Under the pieces are notes generated by a model. That model was given only the letters and a program-made list of their open reading frames with translations, was not told the DNA's origin and did no database searches. The position numbers and the translations under genes were made by a program. This document shows positions 35,634 to 47,067 of a stretch of 64,000 bases of DNA, in pieces. This stretch comes from Zanthoxylum bungeanum (taxonomy: Eukaryota; Streptophyta; Magnoliopsida; Sapindales; Rutaceae), in NCBI GenBank assembly GCA_019454045.1, contig SKCR01023726.1, forward strand, positions 1 through 64,000, in the 5' to 3' direction. The stretch's first letter is position 1, and each line of letters begins with the position of its first letter.

Positions 35634-35692
35634 ACCCTTATAACAACTATGACTGTAGGATATTTTGGCATAGTAAATTTATCCAAAAAACC

Positions 35693-35700
35693 TATAAATA
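35693..35700 (+). promoter_or_regulatory. TATA box of the hAT transposase gene
   Basis: TATAAATA lies 104 bp upstream of the transposase ATG (35804), in a CT-rich leader context like that of plant hAT genes. Confidence 0.55.
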
Positions 35701-35803
35701 CTCTCTTAAATCAATTTCCAAACTCATTTTATATCTCTCAATTCTAAATTGTCATTCTCAATTTCAATATAAATCTCTCAAATTATCTATATTCTTAAAA
35801 AAA

Positions 35804-36500
35804 ATGGCAAGGTCATCACAAAATATCAATATTCCATCCATGAATGAAGAATATGACCAATTCTCTGCTTAAGAAAGTAACATCTTTCCACTAGAAAAGC
35901 TCATCAAGTCAAGACCTGAGGGTCTGATATATTCACAAAATATTTTCACATAATAGTAAATGATATTGGTAAGGAGAAGAATGTTTGCAATTATTGTGGA
36001 ACACAATATAAACATAGCTTTGGATATGGAAACTTGTCTACCCACTTGAGGAAATATCATCCAACTAAGTACGGGATCGATAAAACCTAACAACAAATAT
36101 GGAGGTACACTTCTGGTTCTGGACATGAGTCTTCATCTTCTAGCACTCAATTATTCAAATACATTGATTCATGTTTTAAAGAAGAATTTGCTAAATTTAT
36201 TTCCATGGAACACTTGGCATTTAGTTTTGGTGAAAAACTAACATTTAATAATTTCTTGCATAAAGCTCTTAATCCTGCTATATGCAGAGTTCCTAGGAAT
36301 ACATGTAAAAGTAAAATTATTGAATTATTTATTAATGGTAAAAAAAAATTTAAAGTATTTTAAAGGGTTTTGGATCGTGTTAAATGGACTTTCTCCACTA
36401 ATCTATACTAGTACATTCTTAAAGGTACTTAACTTCTTTAAATTATCATACTATGAATTTATTTGGGTGATGTATTACACAATCGAACCATTATTTGAAT
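35804..36500 (+). pseudogene. hAT-family transposase remnant with BED zinc finger
   Basis: The frame starts MARSSQNINI and stops after 23 codons (TAA at 35870-35872). Beyond it, in broken frames, is a BED-type finger: NVCNYCGTQYK (Cys codons at 35986 and 35995), then STHLRKYH with His at 36043 and 36058. Next come family-like segments, FAKFISMEHLAFSFGE and NFLHKALNP, near 36190-36280. BED fingers bind the element ends in hAT transposases. The catalytic DDE and C-terminal dimerisation regions could not be read, so the copy is truncated or decayed. The Athila-type insertion separates its promoter from the hAT 5' end. Confidence 0.75.
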
Positions 36501-36509
36501 TTTGAATAT

Positions 36510-37058
36510 TTATTCTCGACAAGTGTTCACATTGAACTGTAATAATATTTTAATTATTTATCCATATTATTTTATATTTTTTTGTTTTAAAGTCCATGTG
36601 GCATGTTTTAGTCTCTTTGACCGATTTCCTAAAACTTTTGACCATTTGATTGGTCTTTGAATCAGTTTTATTTTGTTTATTTACCTAATAGTCATTGACC
36701 CTTATTTTGGTTCATGACACCTACTCACAACTAGCTCTAATTATTCTAACCTTCCACTTATTTTTTAATACTAAGTAGGCCTAATCTAACCTAACTATCC
36801 AATCCCACAAAGAGAGGAGTAGCGTAACATATAAATAACCAATCACTAATGCGTATAGACTCTTTAGGTCTTGGGTCGCATGCCTGGTTCAATAACAATG
36901 ATAATAATAATGAAAATAAAAGTTTTAATAATGAAAAATAAAGCCTAAAAATATCATAAGTGTTGCGCATGGGCTTGTTCTTCATTGGGCTTGAATTTGC
37001 TTCCTCACAAGTGTGTTTGGTCTTCTAGTACTTGGGCTCCGTGCTGATAGCCGTTCAG
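36510..37058. other. Intergenic, nothing recognised
   Basis: AT-rich sequence without a supported feature. It may include the decayed 3' part of the hAT element. Confidence 0.4.
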
Positions 37059-37313
37059 AAAAAACCTCTAGCGGACAATGTAGCTGACCCACTCACAAAG
37101 CCAATGAGCCAAGAACAAATAGAGCGTCATCTTGAGAAGATGGGCATTGGGTATCAAAACAATTGGCTTTAGTGCAAGTGAGAGTTTGTTAAAGTGTATG
37201 CCCTAAAATCAGTTATGGATGTAATGGTTTAAGGCATAATGTTTGTAAGAGAGTTTATTATTTAATTAATAAAAGGTATTTGTTATCTACACATTGTTAC
37301 ATTCATATTTTAT
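37059..37313 (+). mobile_element. 3' end remnant of a second copia family
   Basis: 37059-37172 encodes ADNVADPLTKPMSQEQIERH and LEKMGIGYQNNWL, the C-terminus of a copia RNase H, ending in TAG. A purine stretch (GTGAGAGT) and an LTR start, TGTTAAAGTGTATGCCC at 37187, follow. The LTR runs about 127 bp before the join at 37314 to a different copia integrase. Confidence 0.7.
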
Positions 37314-39739
37314 GTGTAAAAGCCCGAGGTGGTTTTGAATACTTTGTCACTTTCATTGACGATTATTCCAGATATGGGTATGTTTACCTAATGCAGCACA
37401 AGTCAGATACATTTGAAAAGTTCAAAGAGTATCGTGCTGAGGTTGAGAACCATTTAGGTAAAAGCATCAAAATTCTACGATCAGATCGTGGAGGAGAATA
37501 CCTTGATAGAGATTTCGAGGAATTCTTAGTTGAGCATGGAATTATTTCACAGCTCAAAGCACCTGGAACACCACAACAAAATGGTGTTGCAGAAATGAGA
37601 AATCGAACCCTACCAGACATGATAAGATCAATGTTTAGTTATAGCACTCTACCTAGTTCATTCTGGGGGTATGTATTACAAACTACAATGTATATCCTGA
37701 ATGTAGTTCCTTCTAAGTGTGTTTCTAAGAATCCCTTAGAGTTGTGGAATGGTCGTAAAGCTAGTTTGCGACATTTTCGCATATGGGGGTGTCCGGGACA
37801 TGTGCTAAAGAACAAGACTACTAAGTTGGAACCACGTTCACAGGTGTGCCTATTTGTAGGCTATCCTAAGGAAACTAGGGGTGGATTCTTTTATAGTCCA
37901 GAAGATAATAAAGCATTTGTGTCGAAAAAGGCTACATTTCTTAAGGAGGACTATATGAGAGAGTTCAAAACTCAAAGTAAAGTGTTACTTGAGGAGTTAC
38001 TTGCTGGTACGACCAGTACACCATTGTCAAATGTTGACAAAGACATAACATCTTCTACATCTGAAAGTCAGATGCAAGTTTATCAGGATACCATACCACC
38101 TAGACGTAGTGGGAGGGTTGTAAGACAACCTGAACGCTATCTAGGAAATGGTGAGGTGCAAGTTGTTGCATTTTATGATGGTATAGATGATCCATTGACC
38201 TATCATAGTGCAATGGAATATACTGATAAAGAGGAATGGCTTAAAGCCATGAACCTCGAGATGGAGTCTATGTACTCTAACTCAGTCTGGGAACTTGTAG
38301 ACCAACCTAATGGAGTAAAACCCATAGGTTGCAAGTGGATCTACAAGAGAAAAAAAGGAATAGATGGGAAAATACAGACTTTCAAGGCTAGGCTAGTGGC
38401 AAAGGGTTATACCCAAAAAAAGGGAGTTGACTATGAAGAAACTTTCTCGCCAGTAGCCATGCTTAAATCCATCAGGATTCTTCTTTCCATTACCGCATAT
38501 TATGACTATGGGATTTGTCAAATGGATGTCAAAACTGCATTCTTGAATGGTAATCTTAATGAGAGTATCTATATGGTACAACCAGAGGGGTTCATTACTC
38601 AAGGTCAAGAGCAAAAAGTTTACAAGTTGCAAAGGTCCATTTATGGACTTAAGCAAGCATCTAGATCTTGGAACATAAGGTTTGATACTACGATCAAGTC
38701 TTATAACTTTGAGTAGAACATCGATGAGCCTTGTGTCTACAAGCGCATCATTGATGGGAATGTGGTTTTCCTTGTGTTATACGTTGATGATATTTTACTC
38801 ATTGGGAATGATGTAAAGATATTATCGGACGTGAAAATCTGGCTAGCTAACCAATTCCAAATGAAAGATTTGGGAGAGGCAAGTTATGTACTTGGGATCC
38901 AGATCATTGGGATCGCAAGAAACAACTGTTAGCAATGTCTCAAGCAACCTATATCGACAAGATTATTGTGCGATTTGGTATGCATAATTCCAAGAAAGGT
39001 AATTTACCTTTCAGGCATGGAATTCATTTGTCTAAGGAACAGTCTCCGAAGACACCTCAAGCAGTTGAGGAGATGAGACATATACCATATGCTTCAGCAG
39101 TTGGAAGTCTTATGTATGTTATGTTATGCACGAGACCAGACATCTGTTTTACAATGGGAGTACTACTACTAGGTTTCATTCCAACCTAGGATTAGATCAT
39201 TGGGTAGCGGTGAAACATATTCTCAAGTATCTTCGGAGAACGAGAAATTATATGCTTGTATATGCAAGTCAGGATATGATTCTGAGAGGATATACAGACT
39301 CTGATTTTCAGAAGGATGTCGATTCTAGGAAATCAACATCGGATCAGTGTTCACCCTAGGTGGTGGGGCTATAGTATGGAGGAGTATTAAGCAATCTTGT
39401 ATTGTTGACTTCACCATGGAGGCTGAATATGTAGCAGTTTGTGAAGCAGCTAAGGAAGCGGTTTGGCTCCGTAAGTTCTTGGCAGATCTGGAAGTTGTTC
39501 CAGATATGGATAAACCACTCACACTTTATTGCGATAATAGTGGTGCAATGGCGAACTCCAAAAAACCGAGAAGCCACAATATGGGTAAGCATATTGAGAA
39601 AAAATATCACCTCATCAAGGAAATAGTGCAGAGAGGAGATGTCGCTGTCACGCAGATTCCATCCACAGACAACCTGGCTGATCCGTTTACAAAGACCTTC
39701 TCGACTAAAGTATTTGAAGGTCACCTAAATGGTTTATAA
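37314..39739 (+). pseudogene. Truncated copia pol, copy A
   Basis: Sequence colinear with 45193 onward in copy C begins here, inside integrase (RGGFEYFVTFIDDYSRYGYV), so gag, protease and the first integrase Asp are absent. It retains SDRGGEY, NGVAEMRNR, the GAG-like linker with RRSGRVVRQPERYLG, RT (CKWIYKRKKGID, FLNGNLNESIY) and RNase H (39347-39739: CDNSGAMANSKKPRSHNMGK). An in-frame TAG lies at 38714-38716. The YVDD active-site block is intact near 38780, and a 1-nt deletion relative to copy C lies near 38906. It ends with TAA at 39737. Confidence 0.85.
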
Positions 39740-39780
39740 TTACATGACATGTCTCATTTACTCTAGTCCAAGTGGGAGAT

Positions 39781-41735
39781 TGTTGGGATTTATGTCCTAG
39801 AGATTCATGTATTGTAAACGGAATTGATTTTTGTAATAATAATAAATGCATTATTCATTTTATCAAAGTTGTTTGATTTATATCGCATATTGTCCAATTG
39901 TCTTGTTTACCTTGATTACTCTTGTACCTTTAGACTTAATGTATGTTTGATGCACAAGAGGATTTAAGTCTAAAGTTAGTAATCTAAATAGTACATAGAG
40001 AGCGAACAATGAGGGTACTTTGTTTGTGGTTTATCTATAGCTGCGGTCTATTCTATACTTGTATGACGATCTTGATCCGGGATCATTCATGTAGTGACAT
40101 GGGAATGGAGGAACCTTGTATGATAAGATCATATAGGAGTGGACTCAGATAAATACGAATTACTTTTAATATCTGTTAACCAAAGAAATTTATTTTATCT
40201 AATAGATGGTCATATATGGATTCGATCTAAATCATGAGTGTACTACGAACCCCTGCATGAAAGGTTATGTCCTTTGATTTACTATGGTGAGGTTGGTGTT
40301 GCATTCCCAGCCAATAACTACGTATTTTTGGGATATGATTTGGTATGTAGCTGGGAACATTTTACATAGATATGGAATTCACTCCTTCTTACGAGAAGCA
40401 GATGAATATCTCTTTTAAGAGTTGATTCGGGACTTGAATAATTTGAGCGCTCAACTTTTCTATTACGAATAGAAAGTATTTTATATTCATAATTGTTATG
40501 AATTAATTGTTCATTATAGAATCAATGGTGCTTAAGAGACAAAATATTTAGAGGGGTTTAACGGACTTATGAACCGGCTCTATTTATGAGATATTCGTGA
40601 AGGGCTATATCCATATGTAATGACTATATCGATGGACACCGAAAATGTTCGGTTTATTTAATCCATTTACGGTAACGGGAGTTCAACTTCGAGTTTTTAG
40701 TGGAATAACGTGGAGTTAATAATTCGTAATATTTGATTAAAGAGTTTGATTAATATTTCAGAATTATTGGAGCTCGGAACCGTAGGTCCATTTGGTCCCC
40801 GTGCTAGCTCGATTGACTGTAGAAAACCTAATATAATTAGATTGTCTAATTATATGCTCACATTATATTTATTTATATATTATTAATAAGATTAATAATA
40901 TTTATTGTCACAAATGAAAACTATGTTAAATTAGTTTAACTTAATGTTTTCTAGAATTCTTTGATTATGAGATAATCAAGTTAGTAATAATTATGAGATA
41001 ATTACTACAACATAATTGAAGGTAAATAAATCATTATTAATATATTAATTTTTATTTACCATTAAAGACAAAGCCATATGGCTTACCATGTCATCCAAGG
41101 AATTATGTCTATTAGGTGGCTTGGATACACCTAATAGTTTTGTCATTAGCTAATGCATTTTATGCTTTGGTGTGGCCTTCACATTTATGTGTTTGCCATT
41201 TAAAAAAAGCATTGAATGATTAATGACAAAGCCATTGTCTTTAGCTTAACATTTCTTATGCTTTGGTATGGCATTCACATTTTTGTGTTGGCCATTACAA
41301 GAAAGCATTATATGCTTAATGACAAGGTTAGTTGGCTTGTGTAAGAGAATATAATCTCTACCATTTCTCTCATTTCCTAAGGTTTACACTTTGCATTCAT
41401 TCACACAATTATTGTGAGAAACGATTTGAGAGAAAATAGAGAGAGATATGGCATTCACAAGTGTTGTGAAATTCCTAAAGCCAAACACCATTATGACATC
41501 TTAAATCTCTAAATAGTTTAGAGGTTTAATCTTTGTGGGTGAAGCCCACACTTCGGTTTGATGGTTTCGAGTCATAGTTCGGAAGATCGAGTGGTTGATC
41601 CAAGTGTTGGACACCAAATGATTGACCTTGGCTACTACAATAAAGGGAGAAGGCAAAGAAAATTTTGAAGATCCATACCGGACCCGGTGCCACCACAAAC
41701 AACTTCCGCCGCGCTAAGGAAAGTCATTTCCTATA
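39781..41735 (+). repeat. Copia LTR shared by copies A and C
   Basis: Begins TGTTGGGATTTATG just after copy A's polypurine tract (AAGTGGGAGAT at 39770-39780) and ends CTATA, with CTACA in the other LTR. It therefore serves as 3' LTR of copy A and 5' LTR of copy C. It contains an internal duplication: TTATGCTTTGGTrTGGC at about 41159 and 41266. Confidence 0.85.
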
Positions 41736-41752
41736 ATTGGCATCAAGAGCTT
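41736..41752 (+). other. Primer-binding site of copia copy C
   Basis: ATTGGCATCAAGAGCTT directly follows the LTR. It resembles the TGGTATCAGAGC-type site for initiator-methionine tRNA used by copia elements, with changes. Confidence 0.6.
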
Positions 41753-43671
41753 AAGGTTGAAAAGTTTTCTTAACCCTTTTCTCTTTTTATGTTTAAGTTT
41801 TAATAATTTAAATTAGATAATATAAATTATTAATATGCATGTTGTGATGAGTAGGCACAATTAGATTCATGAGATGAATGGTTTTTAATGTTCATGTGAT
41901 GAATGTTTACTTTGATTCATGTGATGAATGTATTGCGTTGATCGTTAATTTTTCCGGCTCTTTTTTTTAGTATTGGAAAGGTAAGACCATAAGGTCATAT
42001 TCTTTCAAGTGTTGTAAGTTCATTTCTTTTGTGATAAGTCCATTTTATAACTCAATTTGTAACTTGTATGAGCCGATGTCGCGAAGGACTCATTACGAAC
42101 CTATTCCGCGAATAACTCAACAACATACCGTGGAGCAAGATTTGAAGACCAAAGGATGCCTCGGATTTATTGTACTAATTGGATTAGTATTTTTTTAAAA
42201 AAATAAGACTCTGGTTAACGTAATTTATGTATGTATGTGAAACTTCATTCCGTTACGAGTCCGTAAAAAAAATAGGGCCCAAAACGGAGTCCGGAAGCTC
42301 CGGAACGGAGTAAATGAAGTTCTAGTGTTCGAACACCAGACCGATAGCGTTCGAACTCCAGTCAAACGCAACTCAAACGTTTGGCTACTGCTTGGAAACG
42401 TTCGAACGCCCAAGGAACGCTACATGAACGTTTTCAGCCCAGACCTGGGCATATATATGTGTTTTAAATTGTTTATTAACATGTCATATAGCCTAGGGTG
42501 CCTACTCTTGTATTTTCACATGTCATAACATGTAGACATGCATGATATTCAAGTCATAAAATATGATTTTATGTAAATTTAAAAGTTAAATTAGAATATA
42601 AGATGCATGTTAACGAATTAATAAGATTAATTAGTTTAAAGGTTTAAAAATTACGAATTCAAGTTTAAGAACAAATGGACATTATGAGTACATTATTTTC
42701 CTTGGTATATTGGATGGAAACCCGGAATAAATTCCATAGCCGCTTCTGAATGGACGGTAATTTGGTTTGCACTCAGGATACAATTCCACGTACTTTGGAG
42801 TAAATAACGTATTTTTAATCTATTAAATAGTTTGATGACATATAGTCCATTAGTTGAATTCTAAAATTTTAAAACCTATAAGTGAACTAATTTTTTAAAA
42901 GTTAAAATTGATTAGATCACTTAAGAAAACTTGATTAAATTAGTTTAATTAAGTTAATTGGTTAGTAGAGACTAATCGGGATTAGTGAATAAAATTTTAA
43001 AAGTTAAAATTGGTTAGATCATTATATCATCAACTAGTATTAATTAAGGTTATGACTTTAGCCGAGCATAATCTAAGATTCATAAAATACTAGTGAGATA
43101 TAAACCTTAATCTTTTTAATAGTGAGTGGGAGAGGGGTATACCACAATATATCCCGCAATCTCCATTGTTATCCAGAAATGTGAGATTCAATAGGCGCCT
43201 CGAGACGGATTTGCTTTCGTCCCCTTATGGATGGTGTCCTTTTTGGGTCAATATCATGTTTGGATTCTGAAAGGATAGGGACTCTAGATGTATCTGGTGA
43301 TTTGACCTACCCTACGGCGACACTTCACTAGTTAAGTCCAAGGGTTCCGAAATAATGGGTCACACTCACAAAGGAATGATTAAGTTTTAATCAAAGCTTC
43401 CTTGATCAAAATAACGGTAATTGATTAATATAGGAATAAGAGTTATTTCAGATATATTAATCAATTGAGAATGTCTCAATCTATCATGTGAATACTTGAC
43501 CTACCCTACGACGGTACTTATTTGTGGGATGATAGATAACCGTGGCATAGTAATTCTTTTAGGTTTCTAATTCATTATACATTGATCATGCACCATGTTT
43601 AATTTTATGCCTAAATGTTTGACAATTTTAATATGCGACGAATGAATATTGAGTTTATTATTTTTTCAGCC
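41753..43671 (+). other. Long untranslated leader of copia copy C
   Basis: About 1.9 kb between PBS and gag without a coding frame. It contains the GTTCGAAC word cluster (42316-42440), a 91-bp module shared with the LARD LTR (42703-42793), and ends in TTTTTTCAG two bases before the gag ATG, a possible splice acceptor. Confidence 0.6.
42316..42440 (+). repeat. GTTCGAAC word cluster in copia leader
   Basis: GTTCGAACaC, GTTCGAACtC, AAACGTTTGG and GTTCGAACGC occur within 125 bp, separated by short spacers. The phrase AACGCTACAtGAACG is shared with the minus strand of 3541-3760. Confidence 0.7.
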
Positions 43672-44527
43672 ATGGCATCTGCAATAATCTCTATTATCAA
43701 ACAACAAGAAAAATTAATTGGGGATAATTATGTTAAATGGAAAGTGACATGAATGTTATCTTGGTCTGTGAAGACCTTAAATTTATCCTAATGGAGGAAT
43801 GTCCTCCTGAGCCAGCACCTAATGCTGGCAGAGCTGCACGTAATGCCTATAATAATGGATTAAAGCTGATGAGAAAGCCCATAGCTATTTTATAGCATCC
43901 ATGTCTGAGGTTCTTGCTGCACAGCATGAGCCTATGGCGACAACATCAATGATTATGCAGTCATTACATAACATGTTTGGGCAACCTTCAGACCGACAAC
44001 AACATGAAGCAATTGCCTCTGTATTGACCGCTAGAATGAATGAAGACACATCAGTCTGAGACCATGTGTTAAGGATGATGGCTCATCTTAATATGGTTGA
44101 AACCCATGGTGCACGTATTAATGTGCAAAGCCAGGTGACAATGATCATGGAAACCCTTCTGAAGAGTTTCCTGCAGTTTAAGAGCAAATATTCTATGAAC
44201 AAGTTGACTTTCACATTGACTGAACTGCTAAATGAGCTCACCAATTATGAGTCTGTTATGAACGGTCCTCGTAGGCCCAATGCCGAGGTAAATGTTGTCG
44301 AATCTTCTAAATTTGCAAAGAATAAGAAGAAGAAGTGCAATTGGAAGGCAAAGGCAAATCCAATGAAAAAGAATGACAATAAAAGCTCCAAATGAACCAA
44401 TGCCAAAGGAAAATGTTTCCATTGTGAACAACAAGGGCATTGGAAAATTAATTGTCCAAAATACCTTGCAGAGATTAAAGAGAAGAAGAATACAGGTAAA
44501 TATGATTTACTTGTCATTGAGTCTCTT
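43672..44527 (+). pseudogene. Copia gag, copy C, broken
   Basis: The structural gene begins MASAIISIIKQQEKLIGDNY at 43672 and goes out of frame within 30 codons (TGA at about 43750). Family-like segments persist in shifting phases to MMAHLNMVETHGARINVQSQ (44075 on) and LTFTLTELLNELTNYE (44208 on). After a stop at 44393 come the nucleocapsid zinc knuckle CFHCEQQGHWKINC (about 44412-44453) and the linker to protease. At least three breaks are visible. Confidence 0.75.
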
Positions 44528-47062
44528 TTGGTGGAGGATGATAAATCCATATGGATTGTTGATTCTGGTGCCACTAACCATGTTTGTTGTTCTTTGCAAC
44601 TACTTGACTCATTGAGGGACCTTACTGAAGGTAGTTTTACCATGAGAGTTGGGACAGGGGATGTTGTTTCAGCAAGAGCAGTGGGACTTTCAAATTTGAA
44701 TTTTAATAAAAGTTATTTATGTTTGAATGGTGTGCTATATATTCCTAGTTTTCGCAGGAATTTGATTTCTGTAACAAAACTTATGGAATATGGTTTTTTT
44801 GTTTCGTTTAATAATAAGTCAGCTATTATTATTAGAAATGGATTAAATATATGCACGGGAAACTCCGAAAATAATCTATATGTATTAAAGTCGTTAATGC
44901 ATGAATCACTGATTAATACTGAAATGTTTAAGATTAAAAAATCTAAAACTAAACGGCAAAAGATTTCTCATGATGATATCTATTTATGGCACTTTAGACT
45001 TGGTCACATTAACCTTGACCGGATAGATAGACTAATTAAGAACAGAGTATTAAATCAGTTAAAACTTGGTATTTTACATGTCTACGAATCCTGTCTAGAA
45101 GGCAAAATGACCAATAGACCTTTTACTGGAAAAGGGATAAGAGCCAAAGAAACTCTTGAGCTAATACATTCGGATGTTTGCGGACCAATGAATGTAAAAG
45201 CCCGAGGTGGTTTTGAATACTTCGTCACTTTCATTGATGATTATTCCAGATATGGGTATGTTTACCTAATGCACCACAAGTCAGATACATTTGAAAAGTT
45301 CAAAGAGTATCGTGCTGAGGTTGAGAACCAGTTAGGTAAAAGCATCAAAATTCTACGATCAGATCGTGGAGGAGAATACATTGATAAAGATTTCGAGGAA
45401 TTCTTAGTTGAGCATGGAATTATTTCACAGTTCACAGCACCTGGAATACCACAACAAAATGGTGTTGCAGAAAGGAGAAATCGAACCCTACCAGACATGA
45501 TAAGATCAATGTTTAGTTATAGCACTCTACCTAGTTCATTCTGGGGGTATGTATTACAAACTACAATGTATATCCTGAATGTAGTTCCTTCTAAGTGTGT
45601 TTCTAAGAATCCCTTAGAGTTGTGGAATGGTCGTAAAGCTAGTTTGCGACATTTTCGCATATGGGGGTGTCCGGGACATGTGCTAAAGAACAAGACTACT
45701 AAGTTGGAACCACGTTCACAGGTGTGCCTATTTGTAGGCTATCCTAAGGAAACTAGGGGTGGATTCTTTTATAGTCCAGAAGATAATAAAGCATTTGTGT
45801 CGACAAATGCTACATTTCTTAAGGAGGACTATATGAGAGAGTTCAAACCTCAAAGTAAAGTGTTACTTGAGGAGTTACTTGCTGGTACGACCAGTACACC
45901 ATTGTCAAATGTTGACAAAGACATAACACCTTCTACATCTGAAAGTCAGATGCAAGTTTATCAGGATACCATACCACCTAGACGTAGTGGGAGGGTTGTA
46001 AGACAACCTGAACGCTATCTAGGAAACTGTGAGGTGCAAGTTGTTGCATTTTGTGATGGTATAGATGATCCATTGACCTATCATAGTGCAATGGAATATA
46101 CTGATAAAGAGGAATGGCTTAAAGCCATGAACCTCGAGATGGAGTCTATGTACTCTAACTCAGTCTGGGAACTTGTAGACCAACCTAATGGAGTAAAACC
46201 CATAGGTTGCAAGTGGATCTATAAGAGAAAAAGAGGAATAGATGGGAAAATACAGACTTTCAAGGCTAGGCTAGTGGCAAAGGGTTATACCCAAAAAAAG
46301 GGAGTTGACTATGAAGAAACTTTCTCGCCAGTAGCCATGCTTAAATCCATCAGGATTCTTCTTTCCATTGCCGCATATTATGACTATGAGATTTGTCAAA
46401 TGGATGTCAAAACTACATTCTTGAATGGTAATCTTAATGAGAGTATCTATATGGTACAACCAGAGGGGTTCATTACTCAAGGTCAAGAGCAAAAAGTTTG
46501 CAAGTTGCAAAGGTCCATTTATGGACTTAAGCAAGCATCTAGATCTTGGAACATAAGGTTTGATACTACGATCAAGTCTTATAACTTTGAGCAGAACATC
46601 GATGAGCCTTGTGTCTACAAGCGCATCATTGATGGGAATGTGCTTTTCCTTGTGTTATACGTTGATGATTTTACTCATTGGGAATGATGTAAAGATATTA
46701 TCGGACGTGAAAATCTGGCTAGCTAACCAATTCCAAATGAAAGATTTGGGAGAGGCAAGTTATGTACTTGGGATCCAGATCATTCGGGATCGCAAGAAAC
46801 AAATGTTAGCAATGTCTCAAGAAACCTCTATCGACAAGATTATTGTGCGATTTGGTATGCATAATTCCAAGAAAGGTAATTTACCTTTCAGGCATGGAAT
46901 TCATTTGTCTAAGGAACAGTCTCCTAAGACACCTCAAGCAGTTGGGGAGATGAGACATATACCATATGCTTCAGCAGTTGGAAGTCTTATGTATGTTATG
47001 TTATGCACGAGACCGGACATCTGTTTTACAATGGGAGTACTACTACTAGGTTTCAATCCAAC
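44528..47062 (+). pseudogene. Copia pol, copy C, first part
   Basis: Protease, integrase, RT and RNase H are translated as one polyprotein in copia elements. Protease shows DSGATNHVCC (44561 on), and GAG-pre-integrase LWHFRLGHINLDRI lies at about 44985. Integrase carries HSDVCGPM, SDRGGEY and NGVAERRNR. RT shows FKARLVAKGYTQKKGVDYEE and FLNGNLNESIY. A 719-codon frame runs to 46687, where a 2-nt deletion compared with copy A sits in the YVDD block and shifts the frame. The sequence continues in another phase (46690-47062) until the LARD insertion. Upstream protein sequence extends before 44528, so the first Met there is internal. Confidence 0.85.
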
Positions 47063-47067
47063 CTAGG

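Noticed and set aside
37384..37620. Minus-strand frame repeated at 45262-45498
   Set aside because: It is the antisense shadow of copia integrase in both copies.
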